A stretch of DNA of 64,000 nt from Calothrix sp. PCC 6303 (GTDB taxonomy: Bacteria; Cyanobacteriota; Cyanobacteriia; Cyanobacteriales; Nostocaceae): assembly GCF_000317435.1 (NCBI RefSeq), contig NC_019751.1:6696001-6760000 (forward strand). The letters run 5' to 3'. Under the pieces are notes generated by a model, which saw only the letters and a list, made by a program, of their open reading frames with translations, was not told the DNA's origin and ran no database searches. This document shows, piece by piece, positions 36,389 to 46,618 of this stretch (within the stretch, counting starts at the first letter, position 1; each line of letters opens with the position of its first letter). The translations under genes were made by a program, and so were the position numbers.

Positions 36389-37696
36389 ATGTTACTGAAA
36401 AAGTCTTCACGTAATTCTTCCCGCTGGCAATATTGGATCAAACCTTGGCAACAAGTCGATTGGCTATTATTTTTACTCGTCATTGGCATTAGCGTCTTCG
36501 GCGGTGTGATGATCCGTAGTACCGAATTAAACCAGAAACTCATCGATTGGCAATGGCACTGGCTTGTGACTGGGATCGGTTCTGCGATCGCACTATGCTT
36601 CTGTCGTATGCGTTATGAAAATTTACTCAAATTCCACTGGTTCACCTATGGTATTACCAACTTTAGCCTAGTTGCAGTTATGATTGCCGGAACTAGTGCT
36701 AAAGGTGCCCAACGCTGGATTAGTATTGCTGGTTTTAACGTCCAACCCTCGGAATTTGCTAAAGTTGGAATGATCATCACATTAGCGGCTTTACTTCACA
36801 AAAGTACCGCTTCAACCCTACCCGCAGTATTCCGCGCCCTAGCATTTACAGCAGTACCCTGGGCATTAGTATTTATACAGCCCGATTTGGCAACATCATT
36901 AGTCTTTGGTGCGATAGTCTTAGGAATGTTGTACTGGGCTAATGCGAATCCCGGTTGGTTAATCCTGATGATTTCCCCCATTATTGCCGCCATTTTATTT
37001 AGCATCAAATTACCCTTCAGCATAATCATTTCCGATGATTTGACCTTTGGTATCTTAGGAATTATTTGGGCTATTCTCATGGGCTTTGTTGGTTGGAAAA
37101 CATTGCCCTGGCGACGATTTGGTATCAGTGGTTTTGGTGCGTGGGGCTTAAATATGTTGGGTGGAGAATTAGGAATTCTAACTTGGAATCACGTTCTCAA
37201 ACCCTATCAAAAAGGGCGATTGACATCATTTTTGAATCCAGATAGTAACCTGCTTACCACCGGATATCACCAACATCAGTCACGCATTGCTATTGGTGCA
37301 GGTGAATGGTTCGGGTGGGGACTGAATAAAGGTCCCATGACTCAACTCAACTTTGTTCCAGAACAGCATACAGATTTCATTTTCTCCTCAATTGGCGAAG
37401 AATTTGGCTTTATTGGTTGTTTAATCGTACTATCTATCCTGGCTCTAATTTGTCTACGTTTGTTACATGTTGCCCAAACTGCCAAAGATAACTTTGGTTC
37501 ATTGTTAGCAATTGGTGTGTTGTCAATGATTGTTTTCCAAGTAATTGTGAACGTGGGAATGAACGTTGGTTTAGCACCAGTTGCAGGGATTCCCCTCCCA
37601 TGGATGAGTTATGGACGTTCAGCTATGCTAACCAATTTTATTTCCTTGGGAATCGTTGAGTCGGTAGCAAATTTTCGCCCCCGTTCTAGATATTGA
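36389..37696 (+). CDS. rodA: SEDS-family glycosyltransferase RodA
   Basis: RodA polymerises peptidoglycan glycan chains during cell elongation with a class B PBP such as PBP2 (mrdA, at 61.8-63.6 kb). The 435-aa protein has about ten transmembrane helices and the SEDS signatures GAQRWISIAGFNVQPSEFAK, IQPDLATSLV, and the C-terminal NVGMNVGLAPVAGIPLPWMSYG. The start at ATG 36389 reads MLLKKSSRNSSRWQ. The gene is monocistronic in appearance. Confidence 0.95.
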   Translation: MLLKKSSRNSSRWQYWIKPWQQVDWLLFLLVIGISVFGGVMIRSTELNQKLIDWQWHWLVTGIGSAIALCFCRMRYENLLKFHWFTYGITNFSLVAVMIAGTSAKGAQRWISIAGFNVQPSEFAKVGMIITLAALLHKSTASTLPAVFRALAFTAVPWALVFIQPDLATSLVFGAIVLGMLYWANANPGWLILMISPIIAAILFSIKLPFSIIISDDLTFGILGIIWAILMGFVGWKTLPWRRFGISGFGAWGLNMLGGELGILTWNHVLKPYQKGRLTSFLNPDSNLLTTGYHQHQSRIAIGAGEWFGWGLNKGPMTQLNFVPEQHTDFIFSSIGEEFGFIGCLIVLSILALICLRLLHVAQTAKDNFGSLLAIGVLSMIVFQVIVNVGMNVGLAPVAGIPLPWMSYGRSAMLTNFISLGIVESVANFRPRSRY

Positions 37697-37731
37697 GAAA
37701 TATCATCCAAAGCCCAAATTAAGCTGTAGGA

Positions 37732-37747
37732 GCGCAAAGCCTTGCGC
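37732..37747. repeat. GC-rich palindrome after rodA
   Basis: GCGCAA-AGCC-TTGCGC (37732-37747) lies 35 bases after the rodA stop, in the type of short dispersed hairpin common in these genomes. It may also terminate rodA. Confidence 0.5.
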
Positions 37748-37801
37748 CCTGAGGATGGGATAATTTTTGAATTGGAAATCTCGAAACTACCACACAATTT
37801 T

Positions 37802-37837
37802 CATCAGGTGCCTGATGGTAAACAGTTGTTTGCCATC
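37802..37837 (+). promoter_or_regulatory. ndhS: Two overlapping, mutually exclusive hairpins upstream of ndhS
   Basis: CATCAGG-TG-CCTGATG (37802-37817) and the 11-bp palindrome GATGGTAAACA-GT-TGTTTGCCATC (37814-37837, one G-T pair) share the bases GATG at 37814-37817, so only one can form at a time. They lie 66-102 bases before the ndhS start. They may be an RNA switch or tandem DNA operators. Confidence 0.4.
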
Positions 37838-37903
37838 GTAATTGGTAAAATTATTTTTAGAAATCACCTAAGCTAGATAAAGGAAACCTCAAGAGTAGTA
37901 ATC

Positions 37904-38101
37904 ATGATTTTGCCTGGAACAACTGTCCGCGTTAAGAACGTCGCAGATACCTACTATCGTTACGAAGGACTCGTTCAACGGGTGAGTGATGGCAGGGTTG
38001 CCGTGCTGTTTGAAGGTGGTAACTGGGATAAATTAATTACCTTCCGTTTATCCGAGTTAGAACTTGTAGAAACAACAGCAGGACGTAAAAAAGCTAAATA
38101 G
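37904..38101 (+). CDS. ndhS: NAD(P)H dehydrogenase (NDH-1) subunit S
   Basis: NdhS is the SH3-like peripheral subunit that helps dock ferredoxin on the photosynthetic NDH-1 complex for cyclic electron flow. The 65-residue sequence ([53 protein letters not shown]) is characteristic and ends in a Lys-rich tail. No other ndh gene is adjacent. Confidence 0.95.
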   Translation: MILPGTTVRVKNVADTYYRYEGLVQRVSDGRVAVLFEGGNWDKLITFRLSELELVETTAGRKKAK

Positions 38102-38573
38102 ATAGGAAACTACAAAGGGTTATTTATCTCTTTTAAGTTGTCAATTGTTAATGTAGAAGATTTTGTGGAGTTCAAACTCAACCAAACACCTTCAACAAGC
38201 AAATACTTCATGGCGATATAGCGAATTGTAGTAATCGGTTTGCAGGCAATAATACAAATAGCAAAAGCTAATGTAGTATCTGCCTGCAAGCTATTCCGTG
38301 AGGATTCGCTGGCAGTTTAGCAACTTGCAATTTCAGATTTAAGTCAGATTTAAGTAAGTAAACGGGAATAAATACAACCTATTCAAAACTATTTGGGAGA
38401 GAGCTACCTCAAATATTTGTGCTTATCCCTAGTCACTTGTAAGGGAGTAGTAAGGACTATCTAATGTCCGTTGCCTGATCATAACTATGTACTTTTAACG
38501 CCGACCCACCACCTACGTTACTTACCTTATGTATCTATGCTTATGTATCTATAATTTTTGATTTTTTACCAAT
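38102..38573. other. Intergenic region with a long hairpin
   Basis: No gene is present. TTGCAGGCA (38240-38248) pairs with TGCCTGCAA (38281-38289), and the interior contains further pairing including TAGC-AAAA-GCTA, so 38240-38289 folds almost entirely on itself. The remainder is the promoter region of the next gene and AT-rich DNA. Confidence 0.55.
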
Positions 38574-39230
38574 ATGCGCCTCCCACTGCCACAATTTGAT
38601 CGAAGCGATCGCCATCCTAATCATATCGGTGAAGTCATCGAAACTTCTACCCGTGAATTCTTGGCTCAGTGTTTAGAACCTGACGATTTGAGCTTTCCTT
38701 CAATGCCACCTTTTGGTAGTTGGATTGAAGCAAAGGACGAAGAATCCGGAAATAAGGTCTATGCTATAGTATATTATGCTACTACTTCTCCAATCGATTC
38801 AGTACATCGCGCTAGAGCTTTAGGATTGTCTTTAGAAGATTTGCGAGAGGAACAACCTCAAATATTTGCAATGCTTCAAACCGAATTTAGGGCAGCGATT
38901 GTCGGTTTTGAGTCGAGCGGAGACAATGAAAACTTTGGTAGTGGAATATATCAGTATCTACCCCCCAGACCCCCGCAAATTCACCAAGCAGTTTATCAGT
39001 GCGAACCAGAAGCAATTATCCGATTCACGGAAAAACTCGACTTTTTGCGGACATTACTAACAGTTAGTAACGCACCCGTGGAATCTTTGATTGCCGCAGC
39101 AATTCGTGAAGTATATCAATTGCGGAAAGCTGATCATGAATGGTTAGTACAAGCTGGACGTACTCTCAATGTCTTGCTTAAAGATGATTATGACCGTTTG
39201 CGGTTTATTTTGAGTCAAATTCATCCATAG
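38574..39230 (+). CDS. Cyanobacterial HAS-barrel-type conserved protein
   Basis: The 218-aa soluble protein begins MRLPLPQFDRSDRHPNHIGEVIETSTREFLAQCLEPDDLSFPSMPPFGSW, which matches a conserved cyanobacterial family containing the HAS-barrel (HerA-ATP synthase) domain. The first ~120 residues form the beta-barrel-like part; the rest is helical (FTEKLDFLRTLLTVSNAPVESLIAAAIREVYQLR). No HerA/NurA genes are adjacent, so any role in DNA resection is unproven. The gene looks intact. Confidence 0.6.
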   Translation: MRLPLPQFDRSDRHPNHIGEVIETSTREFLAQCLEPDDLSFPSMPPFGSWIEAKDEESGNKVYAIVYYATTSPIDSVHRARALGLSLEDLREEQPQIFAMLQTEFRAAIVGFESSGDNENFGSGIYQYLPPRPPQIHQAVYQCEPEAIIRFTEKLDFLRTLLTVSNAPVESLIAAAIREVYQLRKADHEWLVQAGRTLNVLLKDDYDRLRFILSQIHP

Positions 39231-39565
39231 AACCCAAAAATGGGAAAATGATTATTGTGATACAGCAGTAGACACATCATCGTGGCTTCTGGAGTACAAA
39301 CAATAAAAAGTATTAAATCAGTGAACAGTCAACAGTCAAAAGTTATCAAGGCTTATGGTGGGGGATTTAAACCCGCCACCAACGCCCACCACCTTCTTTG
39401 TGGGGGACTCTTATTCCCAACGATAAACACATCACTCTTGACTGATAACTGGTAACTGATAACTGATAACTGATTAAATCTTATTTAGCTTGTAGTTAAA
39501 GACTTCTGTTTATTTCCAGCATTCTACTGATTACATTTTTATCGTTATTCCTCTCAGTCCTACCC
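39231..39565. other. Intergenic low-complexity repeats
   Basis: No gene is present. It contains GTGAACAGTCAACAGTCAAAAG (39321 on) and tandem ACTGATAACTGGTAACTGATAACTG units (about 39440-39474), the low-complexity type common between genes in Nostocales. A near-palindrome, GGTGGGGGATTTAAACCCGCCACC, lies at about 39357-39380. Confidence 0.6.
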
Positions 39566-41707
39566 ATGGAACTAATTTTACAAGTTCTGGCGTTAGAACC
39601 TAGCTCTCAAGTTCTCAGCAAGGAACCCATTGTTCCATTTGCGATCTTGTCGGTGGTAATTCTAGCGGTACCGATCCTATTTGAACGCTTGAGAATCCCT
39701 AGATTTATTGGGTTATTGACTGCGGGAATTGTACTTGGTCCCCACGGTTGGAATTTACTGCAAGCTGACTTAAAAATTATTGAGCTAATGTCCAATATTG
39801 GCTTAGTTTACCTAATGTTTGTCGTCGGAATAGAGATTGACATTACCAAATTTCGTCAAACTAAAAATTTATCTTTGGGATTTGGTAGTTTTACATTTGC
39901 CATACCCCTATTTGTCGGGTTAGTGATTGGACGTTTTCTGAATTTAGAATGGAGTACAGCCATTCTCTTGGGTTCCCTACTGGCTTCTCAAACGCTGTTA
40001 GCATATCCGATTCTCAACCGTTTAGGAGTAGTGAACAATCAAGCAGTAAAAGTAGCAATTGGAGCAAATATTGTTACTGACATTAGTTCCTTATTTGTCT
40101 TTGCTATATGTATAGCCGCTTATACCCATCAACTGAATATTTTTTCATTGCTGACATTATTTGGTTGGTTAATTATCTACGGAACTACTATCTTAGTTGG
40201 CTTTGATTGGGCTGGAAAGGAGTTTTTTCGACGTAGCGGTGAAGACGAGAGCAACCAATTATTATTTATATTAGTAGTAATATTACTGGCAGAAGTAGGG
40301 ACACAAATACTGGGAATTCAAAAAATTATTGGAGCCTTCCTTGCGGGTTTAGTTGTTAATGAAACTTTGGGAGAAGGAGCCGTTAAAGAAAAAGTTATAT
40401 TTGTGGGAAGAATTCTATTTATACCAATTTTCTTTGTCCACTTAGGTTTAATACTTGATTTTCCTAGTTTTATTCAGAAATTTGATAATTTAAAACTGGT
40501 TTTAATAATTAGCCTAGGATTAATTATTAGTAAATTCGTTGCAGCATTTCTAGCCAAAATAATTTATCAGTATAATTGGCGAGAAACTATTACAATGTGG
40601 TCATTATCACTGCCTCAAGTTAGTGCCACAGTAGCAATTACATTTGTTGGTTATCAAGTTGGTTTACTATCATCAGAAGTCTTTCATAGCGTGATTGCAG
40701 TCATGGTGATGACATCTATTTTGGCACCTTTGATTACCAGTCAAGTTGCAGTGGGTTTAGTTATTCCAGCAAGCAAGTTACAGTCTCAGCCACATCCAGG
40801 ATATGCAACAGCAGCAGTCCGAGAGAGCAATTATCGAATTTTAGTACCAATTTCCAATCCCCAAACCCATCAAAATTTGATTGAGATGGCAGCCTTAGTG
40901 GCAAAACACAGAAATGGTAAGATTATACCTTTAGCGATCGCTACTGCGGCGGCGCATATGGATGCACCACATCTGGAAATTTCGTTACAGCGCAGTGAAA
41001 GATTATTGACTAAGGCTGCGGCATTATCACAGCTTTTGGAGGTAAAATCGGAGCCGTTATTACGAATTGATGATGCTTTTGCTCAAGGAATTTGTCACGC
41101 TGCTAGGGAACAGCAGGCAAATTTAATTATCATGGGGTGGGGAAAACGCACCGGAATTAGAGCGCGATTATTTGGAAATGTGATTGATAGTGTACTTTGG
41201 GCTTCACACTGCCCGGTAGCGGTGACACGCTTAGTGGAGTCACCGAGCAAAATTCAGCGAATTTTGGTACCAGTGGAAAATTTGACCTCTCCAACTTTAG
41301 AACCTGTTAAACTGGCTCAGATTTTGGCAGAAACAAACCAAGCCCAGGTTACTGTTTTAAATGTATGCGATCGCCGAACCAGTTCTAGCAAGATTGCAGC
41401 TACGCGATCGCATTTAACCTCAATCATATCAAAGTTGGCACTGACCAACCCTCCAGATATCCAAATTATTGCCCATGAAAATGCTTCCCAAGCAATTCTT
41501 CAAGCTGCAAGGTTGTATGATTTGGTGGTACTACCCTTTACCCGTAACCGCGCTATCTCGGATGGTTTGGGAATCAGTGATGTCACAACCCAGTTAGCCC
41601 GACAACTTACTTGCTCAATTATCATGCTGGGAGAGCCACAACGCCATCAAATTCCTTCACAATCTCCCGGAGTTGTCAGCACTACGGCAGTTATTGGTTA
41701 TCAGTAA
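39566..41707 (+). CDS. CPA2-family cation/H+ antiporter with C-terminal universal stress domains
   Basis: The 713-aa protein has an N-terminal antiporter domain of about 11-12 transmembrane helices (VPFAILSVVILAVPILFERLRIPRFIGLLTAGIVLGPHG) and two cytosolic UspA-like domains (about 425-560 and 565-700). The first USP has VPISNPQTHQ and the second has a typical ILVPVENLT start. The family exchanges Na+ or K+ for protons; the USP domains suggest regulation by nucleotide or stress. Charged residues within membrane segments are present, but the ion specificity cannot be read. A start ATG at 39566 is used. Confidence 0.9.
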   Translation: MELILQVLALEPSSQVLSKEPIVPFAILSVVILAVPILFERLRIPRFIGLLTAGIVLGPHGWNLLQADLKIIELMSNIGLVYLMFVVGIEIDITKFRQTKNLSLGFGSFTFAIPLFVGLVIGRFLNLEWSTAILLGSLLASQTLLAYPILNRLGVVNNQAVKVAIGANIVTDISSLFVFAICIAAYTHQLNIFSLLTLFGWLIIYGTTILVGFDWAGKEFFRRSGEDESNQLLFILVVILLAEVGTQILGIQKIIGAFLAGLVVNETLGEGAVKEKVIFVGRILFIPIFFVHLGLILDFPSFIQKFDNLKLVLIISLGLIISKFVAAFLAKIIYQYNWRETITMWSLSLPQVSATVAITFVGYQVGLLSSEVFHSVIAVMVMTSILAPLITSQVAVGLVIPASKLQSQPHPGYATAAVRESNYRILVPISNPQTHQNLIEMAALVAKHRNGKIIPLAIATAAAHMDAPHLEISLQRSERLLTKAAALSQLLEVKSEPLLRIDDAFAQGICHAAREQQANLIIMGWGKRTGIRARLFGNVIDSVLWASHCPVAVTRLVESPSKIQRILVPVENLTSPTLEPVKLAQILAETNQAQVTVLNVCDRRTSSSKIAATRSHLTSIISKLALTNPPDIQIIAHENASQAILQAARLYDLVVLPFTRNRAISDGLGISDVTTQLARQLTCSIIMLGEPQRHQIPSQSPGVVSTTAVIGYQ

Positions 41708-42593
41708 GTACGAATTTTGTCAAGATATTTAGAATTTAATCATCAGGAAAATTTAAATATAAATTACCTGAACTTTATCTAGTTAAAGACTTTATAAATT
41801 ATCACAATTTTTGAGGTCAAGGGTCAGTGATATTTGGTATTTTGCTAGTGATATTTCATTCAAAACAAAATTTCAAAACACAACTAAACCTCATCCATGA
41901 TGAAACCTGTAGTTGCTAACTATTCAAATGCGTCATTGTGACGTAAGCTAGACGCAAAGCGGCTTGTTGCAGACTAACATAAGCCCGTAGGGCTGGCTAC
42001 GCCTACTGAGGGTCTTTGTGAAAAACTACAGTTCTTAAAGTAGACGAGGTTGATATCAAATCAAATTTGTCTAAAATCCTACCATCTATGTAATTATTTA
42101 TGACGTGTCACAAAGACCTCAGCGTTTTTCGGTGAGGAACTTCATCTGACTTAGTGAAGTGGTGAGATTAATAGTCTTACCACTCCGTCAAAATTAATAA
42201 CATAAATAACTGTAAATTTTGCGGGTTTAAGCCTCTGCCTAACGACAGCAGATCGTTTTGGGTAGGGACGGTGGCTTTTTGTGGGAAACTTCCCCCACAG
42301 ATGCAACTTGTCTAAATCCCGGTTACAAAGGAGACTTATTGGTTGTTACTCATTACTTGTTTTTTAACTGCCTAAGTAGTATTTATTTTAGCATCTATGG
42401 TGACTAGCTATACTAGTAAAAAAAGTACAAAACCACAGTCATTACTCATAAGTCATCCTAGAGAAATGAGTAAGAACACCGTGTTTATGCTGTATTTTTA
42501 CGACATAGCTGGGTATTCTAAGGAAAAGCGATACTCCTTGGGATTTACTAAGCGATCGCGCTAGCTCGAACTTCTATACGCAGTAAGGAAATT
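41708..42593. other. Long intergenic region with repeat remnants
   Basis: 886 bases hold no gene. At 41938-42020 there is a REP-like stretch (CTAGACGCAAAGCGGCTTG, AAGCCCGTAGGGCTGGC). At 42229-42248 there is GGGTTTAAG-CCTCTGCCT, related to 9937-9956, and at 42281-42370 a block shared with 61691-61780. The last 150 bases are the uxs leader. Confidence 0.55.
42281..42370. repeat. 90-bp dispersed repeat, copy A
   Basis: This block aligns without gaps to 61691-61780: GGGAAACTTCCCCCACA, CTTGTCTAAATCCC, CTTATT, CTCAT/TCATCA and TTACTTGTTTTTAA are shared at matching offsets. It is non-coding. Confidence 0.7.
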
Positions 42594-43529
42594 ATGAGAA
42601 TTTTGGTGACGGGTGGAGCTGGTTTTCTGGGTTCCCATCTTATTGATCGATTGATGAATGCCGGACATGAAGTTATTTGCTTAGATAACTTTTATACAGG
42701 TAACAAGGAAAATATTATGAAGTGGCTAGGAAATCCCCACTTCGATTTGATCCGTCATGACATTACAGAACCAATTAGGTTAGAAGTAGATCAAATATAC
42801 CATTTGGCTTGTCCCGCATCCCCGGTACATTATCAGTACAACCCAGTAAAAACCGTGAAAACCAACGTCATGGGGACTATGAATATGCTGGGTTTGGCAA
42901 AGCGTGTCAAAGCCAGATTTTTCTTAGCTTCCACCAGCGAAGTTTACGGAGATCCTGACGTTCATCCCCAAAGCGAAGAATATCGGGGTAATGTCAATCC
43001 CATCGGTATACGCTCCTGTTATGACGAAGGAAAACGTATTGCAGAAACCTTAGCCTTCGATTATTACCGCCAAAATAAGGTAGATATTCGCGTAGTCCGA
43101 ATTTTCAATACCTACGGACCACGGATGTTAGAAAATGACGGTCGCGTAGTCAGTAATTTTATTGCCCAAGCATTACGTAAAAAACCTTTAACAGTTTACG
43201 GTGACGGTTCACAAACCCGGAGTTTCTGCTACGTTTCCGACTTAATTGAAGGCTTTATTCGCTTGATGAACAGTGACTATGTTGGTCCTGTCAACATTGG
43301 GAATCCTGGAGAATACACAATACTCCAACTAGCAGAAGCTGTCCGAGATTTGGTAAATCCAGGTTCAGATATCAACTTTGAACCTTTACCATCCGATGAT
43401 CCGCGTCGTCGTCGTCCCGATATCACCAAGGCAAAAACCTTGTTAGATTGGGAACCTACTGTTGCTCTCCAAGAAGGATTAAAACTGACAATAGAAGATT
43501 TCCGTTCTCGGATCGAAAATAGTCAGTAA
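42594..43529 (+). CDS. uxs: UDP-glucuronic acid decarboxylase (UDP-xylose synthase)
   Basis: An extended SDR, this enzyme converts UDP-glucuronate to UDP-xylose. The 311-aa protein has the NAD-binding motif GGAGFLGSH (7-15), the STSEVYGDP motif, catalytic YDEGK (Y143, K147), and substrate-binding segments such as [10 protein letters not shown] and [14 protein letters not shown]. Uxs and the ugd enzyme encoded 394 bases downstream act in sequence (UDP-Glc to UDP-GlcA to UDP-Xyl) to supply sugars for exopolysaccharide or glycosylation. Confidence 0.95.
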   Translation: MRILVTGGAGFLGSHLIDRLMNAGHEVICLDNFYTGNKENIMKWLGNPHFDLIRHDITEPIRLEVDQIYHLACPASPVHYQYNPVKTVKTNVMGTMNMLGLAKRVKARFFLASTSEVYGDPDVHPQSEEYRGNVNPIGIRSCYDEGKRIAETLAFDYYRQNKVDIRVVRIFNTYGPRMLENDGRVVSNFIAQALRKKPLTVYGDGSQTRSFCYVSDLIEGFIRLMNSDYVGPVNIGNPGEYTILQLAEAVRDLVNPGSDINFEPLPSDDPRRRRPDITKAKTLLDWEPTVALQEGLKLTIEDFRSRIENSQ

Positions 43530-43923
43530 TTGATGGGAAGTAATGGCAATCACTTGGGTACACTAAAGCAAGCAAAAGGGCAACCAATCTAACTAAGGAA
43601 TACATATTAAATAAAATGCAAGTTTTGATTTTGTGGAGTAGGCAATCCTATCTCCATAACTAGGAGCGCTCAGTCCTTACCTCCGGTACACTTCGTTCCG
43701 ACAGGCTCAGGAACCATCGAACGCTGCCCATTCCACAAGATATGTATATTATTCAATTGTGAATCCTAAGAAGTTTGTCGAAATACCCTAACTCCAATCT
43801 CCTATTTTCAATCCATTAGATCCCAAGATCCTTAAATTGTCTGCGGGAATTCAACTCTATCCAAAATTTGGCGAGTGAAAAACCGTCTATTGAATACCAC
43901 CCCTAAACAGCGAGGAATAAAAC
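43530..43923. other. Intergenic region with dispersed repeat between uxs and ugd
   Basis: No gene is present. It is dominated by the repeat at 43631-43738 and the presumed ugd promoter. Confidence 0.55.
43631..43738. repeat. Dispersed repeat, copy B, with terminal inverted repeats
   Basis: TTGTGGA at the left and TCCACAA at the right flank a core matching 7185-7277. The outer arms read TTGTGGA-GTA-GGCA and TGCC-CAT-TCCACAA. The left end also resembles the repeat at 3443. It separates the two UDP-xylose genes. Confidence 0.8.
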
Positions 43924-45309
43924 ATGCGTGTTTGCGTTATTGGTACCGGTTATGTTGGCTTGGTGACAGGTGCTTGTTTAGCACATGTTGGACATGATGT
44001 AATTTGCATCGACAATAACGAAGAGAAAGTCAAGTTAATGAAATCTGGGCAATCACCCATTTTTGAACCAGGACTTTCAGAGATTATGCAGGCTGCGATT
44101 CAAAGTGGCAAAATCGAGTTTAGTAGTGATATTGCTGCGGGTGTTGCCCATGGTGAAATTTTATTTATTGCGGTAGGAACACCCCCACTACCAACTGGTG
44201 AAAGTGATACCCGTTATGTTGAAGCTGTAGCTCGCAGTATCGGTGCTAATTTAACAGGTGGTTACAAAGTCGTTGTAAATAAATCCACAGTTCCCATCGG
44301 TTCTGGTGACTGGGTACGGATGATTGTCCTAGATGGCATTGCTGAACGCCAAAAACAACTAGTTACAGCTGGAAGCGCACCCGCAGAACGTCTCCCAGAA
44401 AGTGCTGAGTTTGATGTGATTAGTAATCCTGAATTTTTACGTGAAGGTTCAGCAGTATACGACACATTTAATCCCGATCGCATAGTTTTAGGTGGTAATA
44501 GCAAGAAAGCGATCGCATTAATGGAGAAACTCTACTCTCCCATTGTTGAGCGGAAATTTGCGGAGAATCAATCTTTACCTCCAGTCCCAATATTATCCAC
44601 AGATCTTAGCTCTGCTGAGATGATTAAATATGCTGCTAACGCTTTCTTAGCCACTAAAATTAGCTTTATTAATGAAGTTGCCAACATATGCGATCGCGTT
44701 GGTGCTGATGTCACCCAAGTTGCCAAAGGTATCGGTTTAGACTCCCGCATTGGTAACAAATTCCTCAATGCTGGTATCGGTTGGGGTGGTTCCTGCTTCC
44801 CCAAAGACGTTTCAGCATTGGTTCATACCGCTGATGACTACGGTTATGAAGCCCAACTTCTCAAAGCTGCTGTTAGCGTTAATGAACGTCAACGCTTAAT
44901 TGCCCTAGAAAAACTCCAACAAGCACTAAAAATTCTCAAAGGAAAAACCGTTGGTTTACTTGGTTTAACCTTCAAGCCTGACACAGACGATTTACGCGAT
45001 GCTCCAGCCTTGAATCTGATTGAACAACTCAACCGTCTAGGTGCAAAAGTTAAAGCATACGATCCAATTATCTCCCAAACTGGTATGCGTCACGGACTTT
45101 CTGGTGTTTTGGTAGAAACTGATGCCGAAAGACTCGCTGATGGTTGCGATGCTTTGGTATTAGTCACAGAATGGGAGCAATTTAGCAACTTGGATTACGC
45201 CAAAATGGCAAAATTAATGAGTCACCCAGTAATGATTGATGGTCGTAACTTCCTCGATCCTGAAGTTATGACAAGAGCAGGTTTCCAATATATTGGGGTT
45301 GGCAGATAA
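43924..45309 (+). CDS. ugd: UDP-glucose 6-dehydrogenase
   Basis: This enzyme oxidises UDP-glucose to UDP-glucuronate with two NAD+. The 461-aa protein has the N-terminal GxGYVG motif (GTGYVGLVTGACLA), catalytic C291 in GIGWGGSCFPKD, K237 in EMIKYAANAFLATKISFINE, and a C-terminal UDP-binding domain (GLTFKPDTDDLRDAP). An A-rich GAGGAAT lies just before the ATG. It partners with uxs. A terminator follows at 45339. Confidence 0.96.
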   Translation: MRVCVIGTGYVGLVTGACLAHVGHDVICIDNNEEKVKLMKSGQSPIFEPGLSEIMQAAIQSGKIEFSSDIAAGVAHGEILFIAVGTPPLPTGESDTRYVEAVARSIGANLTGGYKVVVNKSTVPIGSGDWVRMIVLDGIAERQKQLVTAGSAPAERLPESAEFDVISNPEFLREGSAVYDTFNPDRIVLGGNSKKAIALMEKLYSPIVERKFAENQSLPPVPILSTDLSSAEMIKYAANAFLATKISFINEVANICDRVGADVTQVAKGIGLDSRIGNKFLNAGIGWGGSCFPKDVSALVHTADDYGYEAQLLKAAVSVNERQRLIALEKLQQALKILKGKTVGLLGLTFKPDTDDLRDAPALNLIEQLNRLGAKVKAYDPIISQTGMRHGLSGVLVETDAERLADGCDALVLVTEWEQFSNLDYAKMAKLMSHPVMIDGRNFLDPEVMTRAGFQYIGVGR

Positions 45310-45338
45310 ACTGATTTTTTCCCCACAAACTTCGTAGA

Positions 45339-45357
45339 GACGTAGCAGTGCTACGTC
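45339..45357 (+). terminator. ugd: Terminator after ugd
   Basis: GACGTAGC-AGT-GCTACGTC is a perfect 8-bp stem with a 3-base loop, followed by TTTATAATTT, 30 bases after the ugd stop. Confidence 0.75.
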
Positions 45358-45473
45358 TTTATAATTTATGTGAATTTATGTGTAATTATACTGATTGAAA
45401 AATCATTGCAACACATAGACAATCTGTAGCGGTTTAACAATGCTCATACGTGTAAACTTAACGCGAAACCCAG

Positions 45474-45506
45474 ATACCGACTAGGAATGAACTCCTCGGC
45501 GGGTAT
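45474..45506 (+). promoter_or_regulatory. apcF: Structured hairpin in the apcF upstream region
   Basis: ATACCG...CGG..GGTAT encloses AGGA-ATGAAC-TCCT, giving an extended hairpin with a bulge. The 45310-45888 gap holds the ugd terminator, this element and about 380 bases of apcF leader or promoter, with no other gene visible. Confidence 0.35.
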
Positions 45507-45888
45507 GGAAGCTAGCAAATAAGACATCTGTAGCTTAAATTGACACCAATGATAAATGGCAGGCTGGTTAATTGATGAGTAGATTGACCTTCTACCCTTA
45601 ACCACGGTAAAGATTAATAGTGAGTTCTTTTGTACTTCTAAATACAGAATTTTTTTCTAAAGCTTATATTAAGCTTTACCCGGCTATAACCATACAAATC
45701 ATCTCAGTGCATTTCACCGGAACCAACTTTGCCTTAAAATCCTTAGTAGACCAATGATTTTTTTGTGCCTAAAATTCACATTGGCTGGCACAAAAGCAGC
45801 ATAAAAACAGTTGCGGATGCATTTTTTGTATCAAAGCAGCTAAATGAATATCACATCATACAGATAGGAATGATTGGGAGATAAAGGA

Positions 45889-46398
45889 ATGCGCGATGCA
45901 ATCACAAGTTTAATTAAGAATTATGACGTTGCGGGGAAATATTTCGATCGCACTGCCATTGATAGCCTCAAATCCTATTTTGCTAGCGGTACTGAAAGGG
46001 TACAGGCAGCAGCGACAGTAAATGGGAGTGCTGCGGCAATTGTCAAGCAAGCTGGTTTAGCTTTATTTGATGAACTGCCTGAGTTGATTCGTCCAGGTGG
46101 TAATGCCTATACAACTCGTCGTTATGCGGCTTGTTTGCGGGATATGGATTATTATCTCCGTTATGCAACTTATGCATTGGTTGCCGGAAATATGGATGTA
46201 CTTAACGAGCGCGTGTTACAAGGTTTGCGGGAAACTTATAATTCTTTGGGTGTTCCCATCGGTCCTACGGTTCGCGGAATCCAAATTATGAAGGATATTG
46301 TCAAAGCGCAGGTTGCAGCTAGTGGTGTGGCTGATACTGGCTTTGTGGATGAGCCTTTTGATTATATTACTCGTGAGTTGAGCGAGACCGATATTTAG
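45889..46398 (+). CDS. apcF: Allophycocyanin beta-18 subunit
   Basis: ApcF is a minor core component of the phycobilisome that sits near the ApcE terminal emitter. The 169-aa globin-like protein has chromophore-binding C82 in YAACLRDMDYYLRYATYALVAGNMDVLNERVL and the conserved N72 region (RPGGNAYTTRRYA). It differs from ApcB (which begins MAQDAIT) and matches ApcF (MRDAITSLIKNYD). The start is ATG 45889; a longer TTG-initiated frame of five extra codons lacks support. AAAGGA lies just upstream. The tail GFVDEPFDYITRELSETDI extends past the usual core. Confidence 0.92.
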   Translation: MRDAITSLIKNYDVAGKYFDRTAIDSLKSYFASGTERVQAAATVNGSAAAIVKQAGLALFDELPELIRPGGNAYTTRRYAACLRDMDYYLRYATYALVAGNMDVLNERVLQGLRETYNSLGVPIGPTVRGIQIMKDIVKAQVAASGVADTGFVDEPFDYITRELSETDI

Positions 46399-46618
46399 AT
46401 ATTTGGTTAGCTGCACATAGTAAGTAGTTAAACAAAATTAATTACACAATATTAAGGCATGAAACCCTTATCCAGACTAAATACTTGTGTGTAAATAATT
46501 CTGCGCGATTACTTATGTCAGCTAATTGTGGGGGTACAGTGATGCTGTACCCTTTTTTATCTGGATTTGGTGTGAATATTACTTTAAGTTACTTAATGCT
46601 TTTCGCATTCCATCGCAA

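Noticed and set aside
39440-39474. Possible CRISPR array from ACTGATAAC repeats
   Set aside because: The repeats are short, adjacent and without spacers; they are simple tandem repeats, and no cas genes are present.
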